Part shown: one piece after another, positions 54,180 to 62,584 of the stretch
How positions within the stretch are numbered: position 1 is the stretch's first letter
Layout: every line of letters begins with the position of its first letter
DNA from: Moorena sp. SS36440bin_2
GTDB lineage: Bacteria; Cyanobacteriota; Cyanobacteriia; Cyanobacteriales; Coleofasciculaceae
Assembly: GCA_011524395.1 (NCBI GenBank)
Contig: WTKN01000435.1
Span: 1-64,000, forward strand
Reading direction: 5' to 3'
DNA: 64,000 bases
The notes under the pieces: generated by a model
Told to the model about the DNA's origin: nothing
The model's database searches: none
Seen by the model: the letters and a program-made list of their open reading frames with translations, nothing else
Translations under genes and position numbers: made by a program

Positions 54180-54626
54180 ATGCCCAATGTGTTGTTATTA
54201 TCAATTCGTCCTAAATATGCTAATCAATTATTCAAGGGAACCAAAAAAATTGAACTTCGTCGGGTGCGTCCTCGATTAGTACCAGGGGATATTGTTGTGG
54301 TTTATGTCTCGGCTCCAGATAAGGTTTTATCGGGTTTTTTTGAAGTGGAAGACGTTATTCAAGACCGCCCGGATATCCTTTGGTATAAAGTAAAGGACAA
54401 TGCTGGTATAGAAAAAAAAGATTTTAATGAGTATTATGAGGAAGCCGCCGTCGGTTATGGGATTTGCTTAAAACTCATAGAACATTTTGAGCCACCACTA
54501 ACATTACAAGATTTGAGAGCAAAATGGGCTAACTTTAGACCTCCACAATCTTATCATTACTTGACGACTAGTCAATTTGAGCATCTTAAGTCTATTGTAC
54601 ATAATAAAATGGAAATTATGTCATAG
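54180..54626 (+). CDS. ASCH domain protein
   Basis: The 148-residue protein is a free-standing ASCH (PUA-like) domain: LLLSIRPKYANQLFKGTKKI then ELRRVRPRL, with the family GxKxxExR motif at residues 20-27. VPGDIVVVYVSAPDKVLSGF forms the barrel, and EEAAVGYGICLKLIEHFEPP follows. ASCH proteins bind or process RNA; some hydrolyse N4-acetylcytidine and one is a ribonuclease. It starts at an ATG 18 bases after the fusion gene, so the two are almost surely co-transcribed; a GTG at 54171 is an alternative start. Residues near its N-terminus echo the C-terminal part of the fusion protein. Confidence 0.8.
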   Translation: MPNVLLLSIRPKYANQLFKGTKKIELRRVRPRLVPGDIVVVYVSAPDKVLSGFFEVEDVIQDRPDILWYKVKDNAGIEKKDFNEYYEEAAVGYGICLKLIEHFEPPLTLQDLRAKWANFRPPQSYHYLTTSQFEHLKSIVHNKMEIMS

Positions 54627-54797
54627 CCTTATATCAATTAGCTAAATATTTGCTAAGAAGGTATTTGGGAATGGGTCATGGAGAATAGATAATGGATAAT
54701 AGCAATCCCATAACCCATTAGTGAGAATCAATGACTAACTAACTAACAGTCTCTAATGTCTCAAACATGTTATCAGGGAAAAAACTAGGTGGATAGT
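54627..54797. repeat. Spacer with short ATGGATAATAGC-type repeats
   Basis: The spacer between the ASCH gene and mcrB contains ggagaatagataatggataatagc and actaactaactaac micro-repeats. AGGTGG at 54787-54792 is the ribosome binding site for mcrB. There is no terminator, so read-through from the ASCH gene is possible. Confidence 0.5.
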
Positions 54798-56414
54798 ATG
54801 GTAGGGGAGAATAAAGCTGAATTGATAAGTCTATTTCAGGAATTTATCAGTTCATATCCCTACACACCGGTTGGGTTAAGTCACATGGCAACCTACAAAG
54901 AGCAGCGTCGCCTTTGGTGTCGAAATTTTGAAGCCATCTCTGCTATGGTGGAGTCTGGAGAAGCTATAATAGAACCGATACTATTTCAGCTATTCCCTGA
55001 TAGAGAATTGGCGATTACTTTGAATAGTCAATATGCTGAGGGTGATGGTTCATGGATACTAACTATTCCTAGAAAATATGATAATTATTTAGAATTACAA
55101 TTGCCGTCAACACTGACATACCAGCAGCAATGGATACAAAGGTTAGTAGAGCAGATTGGTTACGATATCCTTGAATTTGTTGGTAGCTGTACTAAGCATC
55201 CTAATCAGTTATCAGCAGCTTGTGATCAGTTTGCTACAGGGGAATACTCTAAAGGTTTTCCGACGGAAATGCTGACGAATCTCCTCAATGGGCTGCAACC
55301 AGATAAGTTTCTGTTAATCAATGATAATTCTCGACAGGTTATCAATTATTTTGTTAATACATCCTATGGAAAGAGACTGACAGATTATCCAGCGGCCAAT
55401 GCTGCTGGATTGAAGCTGATTAAATCCTTAGATAACACTATGCATCAACCGGGTGTACCAGTGCTCAGGGATAATGATTTATTCGATATGTTTTGCTACT
55501 GGTTAGTTGCGGTAAAAGGGTATAATTTTCCGGGTAAAGAGGAGGTGATCGAATTTACCTCTGATGCTTCAAGGATGAAGTTACCAGAGGAGTATACCCT
55601 AAGCGAATGTGCTAAAGATACTGGTTTTGATATAGCAGAGTTAGAGGCATGGATACGTGCTATTGAACGCAAAGGACAAGGAATTTTTTACGGGCCACCA
55701 GGTACAGGTAAAACCTATAGTGCTCAAAAAATTGCTAACCATTTAATCAGTGGAAGTGATGGATTCACAGAACTTGTCCAATTCCATCCTGCCTATTCCT
55801 ATGAAGACTTTATTCAAGGTATTCGTCCACAAAGTCAAAATGGGGAATTGAGATATCCTTTAGTTCCAGGCAGATTTATAGAATTCTGTAATAAAGCTGA
55901 GTCTCGGCAAGGAATTTGTGTTCTAATCATCGATGAAATTAATCGTGCTAACCTCGCTAGTGTGTTTGGAGAATTATTGTATCTACTAGAGTACCGGGAT
56001 CAAAAAATTCCCTTAGCTGGCAGTAATCAACTATTCAGTATTCCGAAAAATGTTCGGATTATCGGTACTATGAACACAGCAGACCGTTCTATTGCTCTAG
56101 TTGATCAGGCATTTCGCCGTCGCTTTGCATTTATTCGGCTCTCTCCCAACTATGAAATCTTAAGACGATATCACGAAACAACGGATTTTCCAGTGAATGG
56201 ATTGATTAAGATACTCGAACAAATAAATAATGCGATCGCAGATCCTAACTACTCCCTGGGAATCTCCTTCTTTCTATTAGAAACAATAGCTGAGGAAATT
56301 GAAGATATCTGGCAAAGGGAAATTGAGCCATATCTAGAAGAATACTTTTTCGATCGACGGGATAAACTAGACCAATTTCGCTGGGACACTATAAAATTAA
56401 GAATTAAGAATTAA
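54798..56414 (+). CDS. mcrB: McrB-type GTPase subunit of McrBC restriction system
   Basis: The 538-residue protein is the motor of a McrBC-type modification-dependent restriction enzyme. The AAA+ GTPase module has Walker A GPPGTGKT at 299-306, Walker B VLIIDEINRANLA near 375-387 and the McrB signature MNTADRS at 425-431, followed by the arginine-finger region FRRRFAFIRLSPN. The N-terminal ~270 residues (for example YPYTPVGLSHMATYKEQRRL) are not a recognised EVE or DUF3578 reader and probably bind the modified base or substrate. The ATG at 54798 sits after AGGTGG; a GTG at 54789 is less likely. McrC follows after about 130 bases. Confidence 0.85.
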   Translation: MVGENKAELISLFQEFISSYPYTPVGLSHMATYKEQRRLWCRNFEAISAMVESGEAIIEPILFQLFPDRELAITLNSQYAEGDGSWILTIPRKYDNYLELQLPSTLTYQQQWIQRLVEQIGYDILEFVGSCTKHPNQLSAACDQFATGEYSKGFPTEMLTNLLNGLQPDKFLLINDNSRQVINYFVNTSYGKRLTDYPAANAAGLKLIKSLDNTMHQPGVPVLRDNDLFDMFCYWLVAVKGYNFPGKEEVIEFTSDASRMKLPEEYTLSECAKDTGFDIAELEAWIRAIERKGQGIFYGPPGTGKTYSAQKIANHLISGSDGFTELVQFHPAYSYEDFIQGIRPQSQNGELRYPLVPGRFIEFCNKAESRQGICVLIIDEINRANLASVFGELLYLLEYRDQKIPLAGSNQLFSIPKNVRIIGTMNTADRSIALVDQAFRRRFAFIRLSPNYEILRRYHETTDFPVNGLIKILEQINNAIADPNYSLGISFFLLETIAEEIEDIWQREIEPYLEEYFFDRRDKLDQFRWDTIKLRIKN

Positions 56415-56546
56415 GAATTAAGAATTAAGAATCTAGCGTTTCAAATACTTATGAAGTAAATTCAATGTTCTTACCCTTACTCCCTACTCCCTACTCCCTA
56501 CTCCCTACTCCCTATTCCCTATTCCCTGGGCGTAGCCCTATAACAA
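56415..56546. repeat. mcrB-mcrC spacer with tandem AGAATTA and CTCCCTA repeats
   Basis: At 56397-56430 the unit attaaga is repeated four or five times (aattaagaattaagaattaag). At 56472-56528 a pyrimidine array of actccct units occurs at least seven times. These are simple tandem repeats of the type that varies by slippage. They lie between the two subunit genes. Confidence 0.75.
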
Positions 56547-57725
56547 ATGACTATAATCAAACTAACGGAGTATCAGCCAGATAAGATTCCACGCTACCAG
56601 ATTCCAGAATCGGTAATCTATCAATTGCAGGAAAAATACAGCAATCAGGTAACAGTAAATCTTGAATACTCCAAAACCGGGGATTACTGGCAACTAACCT
56701 CTCAAGGATGGGTAGGTTATATTCCCCTAAGCAATGAACTGAGCATCCAACTCCAGCCGAAAGTCCCAATAAACAATCTTTTCGGAATGCTGGACTATGC
56801 TTATAACCTTAGAAGCTTTCACATTCTAGAGGGGTTGATTGATTGTAAATCTCTAGAAGAATTTTACGATTACCTAGTCAGTATCCTCATTAATGGCATA
56901 CGCGATCGCATTCGCCAAGGACTCTACCGCGCCTACATCCCCACAACTGGTCAATTAGCATACCTTCGGGGGCGTTTGGATGTACAGCAAACTATCCAGA
57001 AGCCATGGAATATCAAACTTAACTGCCATTACGACCAACACACTAGTGACATCGAAGATAATCAGATTATCGCCTGGACACTCCACTGTATCTGTCGCAC
57101 GGGTTTATATAGCGCTAAGGTAAGTCCAATATTACGACAATCTTATCATGCCCTACCAAACCTTGTCACCCTACAACCTTATAGCCCTAGGGATTGTATC
57201 GGACGAAACTATAATCGGCTCAATCAGAATTACCAAAGGTTACATGCTCTTTGCCGCTTTTTTCTCGAACACAGCGGACCAAGTCATCAAACAGGTAGTA
57301 ATACCATGTTGCCCTTTCTAGTTAACATGGCAAAACTCTATGAACGCTTTGTTGCTGAATGGTTAAAATCCCACTTACCTACTGGCTTTGGCATTAAGAT
57401 ACTCGAAAGAGTAGACATCGACAAGAGATTCTATTTTTACATTGATTTAGTACTGTACGAGATAGCGACTGAGAAAACATGCTGCATTCTCGATACTAAG
57501 TATAAAATCCCTATTAGTCCATCTCGTGATGACTTTAACCAAGTAGTAATCTATGCCATCACACAACACTGCCAAGAGGCAGTTTTAGTATATCCAGCTC
57601 CTTTAACTCAACCCCTTGATGTTAAAATTCGTGATATTCGAGTCCGGAGCTTGACGTTTTCTCTGGATGGTAATTTGGAAGAAGCTGGTGAACTATTCCT
57701 AAAGAAACTAACAGGATTTACTTAG
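56547..57725 (+). CDS. mcrC: McrC-type nuclease subunit of McrBC restriction system
   Basis: The 392-residue protein has the McrC fold (PF10117). An N-terminal part (QVTVNLEYSKTGDYWQLTSQ, GWVGYIPLSNELSIQLQPKV) is followed by the PD-(D/E)xK nuclease core, where RFYFYIDLVLYE and CILDTKYKIPI supply the metal-binding Asp and Lys (near 305-320). It supplies the endonuclease activity that McrB targets to methylated or otherwise modified DNA. The start ATG is clear. With mcrB it forms a complete type IV system; whether the GNAT-PIN/ASCH pair belongs to it is inferred from proximity and orientation only. Confidence 0.85.
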   Translation: MTIIKLTEYQPDKIPRYQIPESVIYQLQEKYSNQVTVNLEYSKTGDYWQLTSQGWVGYIPLSNELSIQLQPKVPINNLFGMLDYAYNLRSFHILEGLIDCKSLEEFYDYLVSILINGIRDRIRQGLYRAYIPTTGQLAYLRGRLDVQQTIQKPWNIKLNCHYDQHTSDIEDNQIIAWTLHCICRTGLYSAKVSPILRQSYHALPNLVTLQPYSPRDCIGRNYNRLNQNYQRLHALCRFFLEHSGPSHQTGSNTMLPFLVNMAKLYERFVAEWLKSHLPTGFGIKILERVDIDKRFYFYIDLVLYEIATEKTCCILDTKYKIPISPSRDDFNQVVIYAITQHCQEAVLVYPAPLTQPLDVKIRDIRVRSLTFSLDGNLEEAGELFLKKLTGFT

Positions 57726-57782
57726 AACTGGGAAGCACACCCTACAGGTAAAGTGACTAATAATTCAACAGACTTGATATCA

Positions 57783-58307
57783 TTAATCATTCGCTAATTC
57801 CTCAACGCCCTGATGAATTACGATTGGTGTTCCTACAGAGGCCCAATCAAATAACCACTCAGCATGATCCACAGCTACATTTACACAGCCATGACTTACT
57901 GGCGTACCAAACTTACGATGCCAGTATGCTCCATGGATAGCATAGCCTCGGTGGTAATACATGGCATAAGGTACATTGGCCAGATCGTAATCTGCACCAC
58001 GCATTCTGTCCTTGCGACGCTTGGATTGAATAGTGAATGTACCAGGATGGGTAGGTGTTGAATCTTTACCAGTGGAGACAATTATTGCATAAACCGGTTG
58101 TCTACCTTCCCAAGCAATCAGCCTTTGATTGGTTAGGTCTATCTCAATCCAGCGTTCTTCTGAATCTTGTAGTTCCATCACTCTGGTAGCGATTTGCTCA
58201 CTCACAGGATTGGTTAACGCTGGTGTTGTCCAGACAGCCAAGGCGATTAGCATCAGTGGGAAACTGGCAAACAAGCTTCTTAAGGGATTTAGCCAGTGGA
58301 AAAACAT
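57783..58307 (-). CDS. L,D-transpeptidase (YkuD family)
   Basis: The 174-residue secreted protein has an N-terminal signal (SLFASFPLMLIALAVWTTPA) and a single YkuD catalytic domain: IEIDLTNQRLIAWEGRQPVY, STGKDSTPTHPGTFTIQSKR, and the active site IHGAYWHRKFGTPVSHGCVNVAVDHAEWLF with the essential His and Cys in SHGCVN. It crosslinks peptidoglycan or anchors proteins to it. It is convergent with mcrC and starts at an ATG. Confidence 0.9.
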   Translation of the reverse strand: MFFHWLNPLRSLFASFPLMLIALAVWTTPALTNPVSEQIATRVMELQDSEERWIEIDLTNQRLIAWEGRQPVYAIIVSTGKDSTPTHPGTFTIQSKRRKDRMRGADYDLANVPYAMYYHRGYAIHGAYWHRKFGTPVSHGCVNVAVDHAEWLFDWASVGTPIVIHQGVEELAND

Positions 58308-58350
58308 ATAACCTTAGCAGTCAATCAAATAAATCACCCATATCATAGCC

Positions 58351-58998
58351 TCAACTCAGAGAATCAGGGGTTAATCGTTGCTTGAGCTGTTTTGCTCGTT
58401 TTGCGATCGCATTCCAATTCCCCTTATCAATCAGGGATTTAGGAAACAAATTCCCAGAAAGACCCACAGCGATCGCTCCGATATTAATCAATTCCTGAGC
58501 ATCGTCTATAGTAACACCACCAGTAGGAATTAACGGGATGTGACCGAGTGGTCCAAGTAAGGCTTTGATGTAACTAGCACCACCGACCGCCTGAATCGGA
58601 AACACCTTAACACAGCTAGCACCAGCATCCCAAGCTGTCACAATTTCTGTGGGGGAAAGTGCCCCGGGAACCACTGGCACATTAGCAGCTACCGCTGCTT
58701 TAATAACTGCTGTGTCTACATGGGGACTAAAGATAAACTGCGCTCCAACATCAATGGCCTGATGTAACTGAGATTGGTTTAATATCGTGCCAGTACCGAT
58801 GATACAGTTGGGTAATTCGTTATGGAGCTGACTAATCAGCTCAGGAGCATCAGCGCTATTCCAGGTAATTTCAATTAACCGTATACCCCCAGTGGCTACC
58901 GTCTTAGCCATCTGCTCTCCTAGGGATTTCGAGGATGCTCGAATCACAGCAATTACTCGCTGCTGTCGTAATAGGTTTAACCAGTTATCAGTCCTCAA
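58351..58998 (-). CDS. eda: KDPG/KHG aldolase
   Basis: The 215-residue class I aldolase cleaves 2-keto-3-deoxy-6-phosphogluconate to pyruvate and glyceraldehyde-3-phosphate (Entner-Doudoroff pathway). Motifs seen are VIAVIRASSKSLGEQMAKTV, GGIRLIEITWNSADAPELIS with the acid/base Glu, IGTGTILNQSQLHQAIDVGA, FIFSPHVDTAVIKAA and the Schiff-base Lys in CVKVFPIQAVGG, ending IPTGGVTIDDAQELINIGA. The start is a TTG at 58998 with no ATG nearby. A role in 2-keto-4-hydroxyglutarate cleavage is also possible. Confidence 0.9.
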   Translation of the reverse strand: MRTDNWLNLLRQQRVIAVIRASSKSLGEQMAKTVATGGIRLIEITWNSADAPELISQLHNELPNCIIGTGTILNQSQLHQAIDVGAQFIFSPHVDTAVIKAAVAANVPVVPGALSPTEIVTAWDAGASCVKVFPIQAVGGASYIKALLGPLGHIPLIPTGGVTIDDAQELINIGAIAVGLSGNLFPKSLIDKGNWNAIAKRAKQLKQRLTPDSLS

Positions 58999-59167
58999 TT
59001 CTAGTTACCAATCGCCCAGTATTACTTAGGCATATACCAACTCCCACAAAGATTACTACATATTTATCACCCGATTACCCCATGAACAATTGCCATCATC
59101 AACAATGGCAAATTATTTTGATACCTCAAGTGCTTATTTCGTAAGTATTCTGGAATTCATGCTTAAA

Positions 59168-59239
59168 AGCCCGTGACGAGGATTGAACTCGTGACCTCAC
59201 CCTTACCAAGGGTGTGCTCTACCACTGAGCCACACGGGC
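59168..59239 (-). tRNA. tRNA-Thr (GGU anticodon)
   Basis: The acceptor GCCCGTG/CACGGGC is perfect on the minus strand. The anticodon loop TTGGTAA gives anticodon GGU for threonine codons ACC and ACU. D arm (GGCTCAGTGGTAGAGC) and T arm (GAGTTCAATCCTC) are normal. CCA is not encoded. Confidence 0.95.
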
Positions 59240-59439
59240 TAGATTTAAATTATTATATTTACATTATTGGTTTTATTTTGCCTATTGTACTTTGGCTAAA
59301 CTTACTTTGCCAAGGCATTAATTCAGCTTTTGATTTACCCACTGTAAACCTGCTATGGTGATTAAACAAGGGGAAAAATCAGCAAATTTTATGCTGACTT
59401 ATCAAAAGCATATTTAGGTTATATTCCAAACCATTGTGG

Positions 59440-59521
59440 TGGGCCGGGCTGGATTTGAACCAGCGTAGGCATAGCCAACGGATTTACAGTCCGCCCCCAT
59501 TAACCACTCGGGCACCGACCC
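59440..59521 (-). tRNA. tRNA-Tyr (GUA anticodon)
   Basis: Minus-strand GGGTCGG pairs with CCGGCCC (one G-U). The anticodon loop CTGTAAA gives anticodon GUA for tyrosine. A long variable arm and a T arm GGTTCAAATCC are present. The three bases after the discriminator (59437-59439) happen to encode CCA. Confidence 0.95.
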
Positions 59522-59592
59522 TTTTAGCTCACATTTATAAATGTTACCACAGCTTTTAGGAATTGTCAAGTTTTTAAGAAAATCGACGGAGA

Positions 59593-59733
59593 TTAGCCAA
59601 TGCTGTAAGCGTTGTGCAAGGCCCACCAGATCAGAACGCTGATACTACCCAAAACCAGAATTGCTGAAATAACAACGGCTGTGGGGCTATCAGCTCCTTT
59701 AAACTTCATGATGCCACGATTGAGGTCTGACAT
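59593..59733 (-). CDS. 46-residue single-helix membrane peptide
   Basis: The small product MSDLNRGIMKFKGADSPTAV continues VISAILVLGSISVLIWWALH and ends NAYSIG. A polar N-terminus of about 16 residues precedes one membrane helix of about 22 residues. CAGGAG lies at an ideal distance before the ATG. Composition and size resemble the small cyanobacterial photosystem accessory subunits; a Psb35-like identity is possible, but I cannot confirm it. It is transcribed away from the SGNH gene and lies between it and tRNA-Tyr. Confidence 0.65.
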   Translation of the reverse strand: MSDLNRGIMKFKGADSPTAVVISAILVLGSISVLIWWALHNAYSIG

Positions 59734-59932
59734 AGTTTGTCGCTCCTGTTTGAGTTATCAGGGATCTAAGCCAACAAGTCGATTATAGCCAGGGCTAAAT
59801 CAGGGGGAAATTTACCGATTAACCTTGGTATACTCAGCTTTGAGCGGTTATACTCGGCTTTTAAAGTGATCTCACTACTGAAAACCTAGACAAAACTATA
59901 GGAAAAATTTATAAATTATATAGGATTTTCTT

Positions 59933-60919
59933 GTGAAAGTATTGCTATTAACCTTGGCAGTGCTAGTCAGTTCCTTGGTAGCCCTAGAGGTCGGTTTACG
60001 ATGGCTGCTCGGCTTCGGTAATCCCCTGATTTATGTGGCAGATGAGGAAATTGGCTACTTGCTAGCCCCTAACCAAAGTACCAGACGGTTTGGCAACCGC
60101 ATTGCCATTAATGAATATTCCATGCGCAGTCCCAGCACCACTCCTCAGCCACCTCTATCCATGCTGCGGGTGTTCCTACTGGGGGATTCTGTTGCAAATG
60201 GGGCTTGGTGGACAGACCAAGACCAAACCATATCAGCACTGCTCCAATCTCAATTAGAACTATGGCTGACCAAAGACGTCTTACCAAGTCTAACCAAGGA
60301 GAAACCATTTGAAACAGTCGAAGTCCTTAATGCTTCTGCTAATTCTTGGGGACCACGAAATGAGTTAGCCTATCTACGACGCTTTGGCACCTTCAACGCC
60401 CATGTAGTGGTATTACTGATTAATACCGATGACCTGTTTGCTACAGCACCGACTTCTGTTCAAGTGGGACGCGATCGCAATTATCCCAGCCAAAAACCCC
60501 TCCTAGCCATAGCCGAGATCTGGAGTCGCTATCTCCTGAGAGCACCAGCTATTCCTGAAATGGAAGCAGTCAGAGCGGAACCAGGAGACCGGGTTGGCTT
60601 TAATCTCAAGGCCATTGGGGAAATTAAGACCCTAACTGATGCTGCTGGAGCCAAGTTAGTGCTAGGGATGACCCCCCTACTCCGGGAAATTGGTACCAAA
60701 GGACCTCGTGACTATGAGTTAAAAGCCCGTAAACGATTGAGTGGCTTTACTCAAGAGCACAACATTACTTATCTAGATTTTTTACCAGTGTTCAATAACA
60801 CCGAAACACCAGAAATACTTTACCGTGACCACATTCACCTTAGCCCCCAAGGAAATCAGAAAGTCAGTGAAGTTATATCAAATCAGGTAGCTTCATCAGT
60901 GATCACACTTTTCAAGTAA
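59933..60919 (+). CDS. SGNH-family hydrolase or acyltransferase, membrane anchored
   Basis: The 328-residue protein has an N-terminal signal-anchor (LLLTLAVLVSSLVALEVGLR). SGNH signatures are the Ser in RVFLLGDSVANGAWWTDQ (near 85), the Gly/Asn region LNASANSWGPRNELAYL, and the Asp-x-x-His in YRDHIHLSPQGNQKVSEVI near the end. The catalytic triad Ser, Asp and His is therefore intact. Such proteins deacylate lipids or polysaccharides at the cell surface; the substrate is unknown. It starts at GTG 59933 after TAGGA and stands alone. Confidence 0.75.
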   Translation: MKVLLLTLAVLVSSLVALEVGLRWLLGFGNPLIYVADEEIGYLLAPNQSTRRFGNRIAINEYSMRSPSTTPQPPLSMLRVFLLGDSVANGAWWTDQDQTISALLQSQLELWLTKDVLPSLTKEKPFETVEVLNASANSWGPRNELAYLRRFGTFNAHVVVLLINTDDLFATAPTSVQVGRDRNYPSQKPLLAIAEIWSRYLLRAPAIPEMEAVRAEPGDRVGFNLKAIGEIKTLTDAAGAKLVLGMTPLLREIGTKGPRDYELKARKRLSGFTQEHNITYLDFLPVFNNTETPEILYRDHIHLSPQGNQKVSEVISNQVASSVITLFK

Positions 60920-61172
60920 ATCGGAAAAGGGACAGGGGAAAAGGTTGATCGCAAATCCGGATTAAAGACCTCCTATTGAAGTCACTCTGTCCAGGCAGAC
61001 TTTGTACTCTTCGAGAAGGCTTAACCTACCTATAGCTGCGACTTTTAGTTGCCAGGGCTAGAAGGGATTTATCAAAGCGGATTTGGCTAATTTGTTCCTT
61101 ACCCCCTTAGGCTCCTCCTAATGTCGGTCAGTTACAAGTGCAACTGACCCCTAAATTATCAACAAAAAGCCC

Positions 61173-62279
61173 TTAACAGGGAACTGTCATAACCGAAGTA
61201 TGGAGTTTATGATTCCCATTATCTACGTTGTGCCAAACTTGACCATCAAGAGCCATCTGCTCAATCAAACTTGCCAAGCGCAGTGCTTTTAGGGCTTGTT
61301 CACCCCCGACAGAAGGTTGATTACCACCCCGTACACAATTGACAAAGTGTTCTAACTCAGCATGGAGTGGTTCAATGTTACTGGTATAAACCTTCTCAAT
61401 CAAACCATCCTGTCGGTAAAGCACTTGACCATAGTCAGTCATATAATTGGCAGTGGTTTGCCGATGAATTAGAATCTCATTATTCAGGAAATCAGCTTCC
61501 GTCAGAGAATTTTTGCAATGGGCAGCGATGCGACGGATTTTTCGGTGTGTCACTTTACTTGCCGTGACAGTACCAACAATACCATTGGCAAACCCCAAGG
61601 TAGCAGTGACGTAATCTAAATACCCGGAATCAGAAGCACGGCTGCCACTAGCGGTTAACCTTGTCACAGGTGAGGCTACCAATTCTAGTAATAGATCTAT
61701 ATCATGAATCATGAGATCCAAAACCACCGAGACATCATTGGCTCGGTCAGAGTAAGGACTCATGCGATGAGCTTCCACAGCCAGCAATTGTTCTGTCTTC
61801 AGAACTTTGCTCAGTTCCTGGAAAGCTGGGTTAAAACGTTCAATATGTCCAACTTGGAGAATACATTGAGACTCTGCTGCTGCATTTACCAACGATTCTG
61901 CCTCAGCAATACTAGCGGCAATCGGTTTTTCAATTAAGATATGCACTCCAGCTTGTAGACAAGTCATCCCGACTTCATGATGTAGACGGGTCGGCACTGC
62001 AATGCAAACCGCCTCTACATAGGGAAGAAGATCGTGATAATCTTCAAAAAAGCGAACACGGTACTTACTGGCAATATTTAAACCACGCTCGACGTTAATG
62101 TCTGCCACACCCACAATTTCAACGTCTTTGAGAAGACTCAAAACTCGGGCATGATGTTGTCCCATATTGCCAACGCCAATCACACCGATTTTGATTGGCT
62201 GCGGTAAGTTGCGCTGGACTTGATGATCTCGATGTCTTTGATAAGTACTATTCTGCACTCTTTTTTGCTCCTCCACCAC
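61173..62279 (-). CDS. Gfo/Idh/MocA-family NAD(P)-dependent oxidoreductase
   Basis: The 368-residue protein has a 25-residue basic N-terminal extension, then the Rossmann motif IKIGVIGVGNMGQHHARVLS and the nucleotide-binding VGVADINVERGLNI. The catalytic Lys lies in HILIEKPIAASIAEA, and the C-terminal substrate domain includes LDLMIHDIDLLLELVASPVT (with His-Asp) and GIVGTVTASKVTHRKIRRIA. The family includes sugar 3-dehydrogenases for nucleotide-sugar synthesis, such as the UDP-GlcNAc type, suiting the glycan genes of the window; the actual sugar is unknown. The start is one of two adjacent GTG codons. Confidence 0.85.
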   Translation of the reverse strand: MVEEQKRVQNSTYQRHRDHQVQRNLPQPIKIGVIGVGNMGQHHARVLSLLKDVEIVGVADINVERGLNIASKYRVRFFEDYHDLLPYVEAVCIAVPTRLHHEVGMTCLQAGVHILIEKPIAASIAEAESLVNAAAESQCILQVGHIERFNPAFQELSKVLKTEQLLAVEAHRMSPYSDRANDVSVVLDLMIHDIDLLLELVASPVTRLTASGSRASDSGYLDYVTATLGFANGIVGTVTASKVTHRKIRRIAAHCKNSLTEADFLNNEILIHRQTTANYMTDYGQVLYRQDGLIEKVYTSNIEPLHAELEHFVNCVRGGNQPSVGGEQALKALRLASLIEQMALDGQVWHNVDNGNHKLHTSVMTVPC

Positions 62280-62488
62280 TGGTAATAAGTCGATTTACTT
62301 AATCTAAGTCGCCTTAAACCATCCAGATAGTACCACAGCAACTATAAATGTGAAGAATTTCAAAGCTTTGTCCATTCCAGTCAGGCTAAAAGAACCTTTA
62401 AAACATGTGTTCTATATTTATTGTGGTTTGACGAAATATCGAACACTAACCTTATGTGTCAGTTTGTGGGTTGTCTGTTGACAGAGCA

Positions 62489-62584
62489 ATGAAATTATTA
62501 ATTGGTAGTTGTAGTAACAGTGCAAAACGTTTGATTAGGCATTATCCTGATGAGACTTGTGATATCTGGTTGGATCATGTCTAA
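62489..62584 (+). CDS. 31-residue upstream ORF overlapping queC
   Basis: An ATG at 62489 opens a 31-codon frame (MKLLIGSCSNSAKRLIRHYP, then DETCDIWLDHV) whose stop at 62582-62584 overlaps the queC start codon region by eight bases (ATG at 62577). Overlapping stop and start suggests translational coupling if the upstream frame is translated. No ribosome binding site is clear. It may be a leader peptide or chance. Confidence 0.3.
   Translation: MKLLIGSCSNSAKRLIRHYPDETCDIWLDHV

Noticed and set aside
56460-56530. Possible regulatory pyrimidine tract between mcrB and mcrC
   Set aside because: It is a simple CTCCCTA tandem array of a kind scattered through the genome; I list it as a repeat, with no evidence for a specific regulatory role.
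59414-59626. Minus-strand ORF with VPEWLMGADCKSVGYAYAGS
   Set aside because: It reads through tRNA-Tyr; the GSNPARPTT tail is the standard artefact from the T arm.
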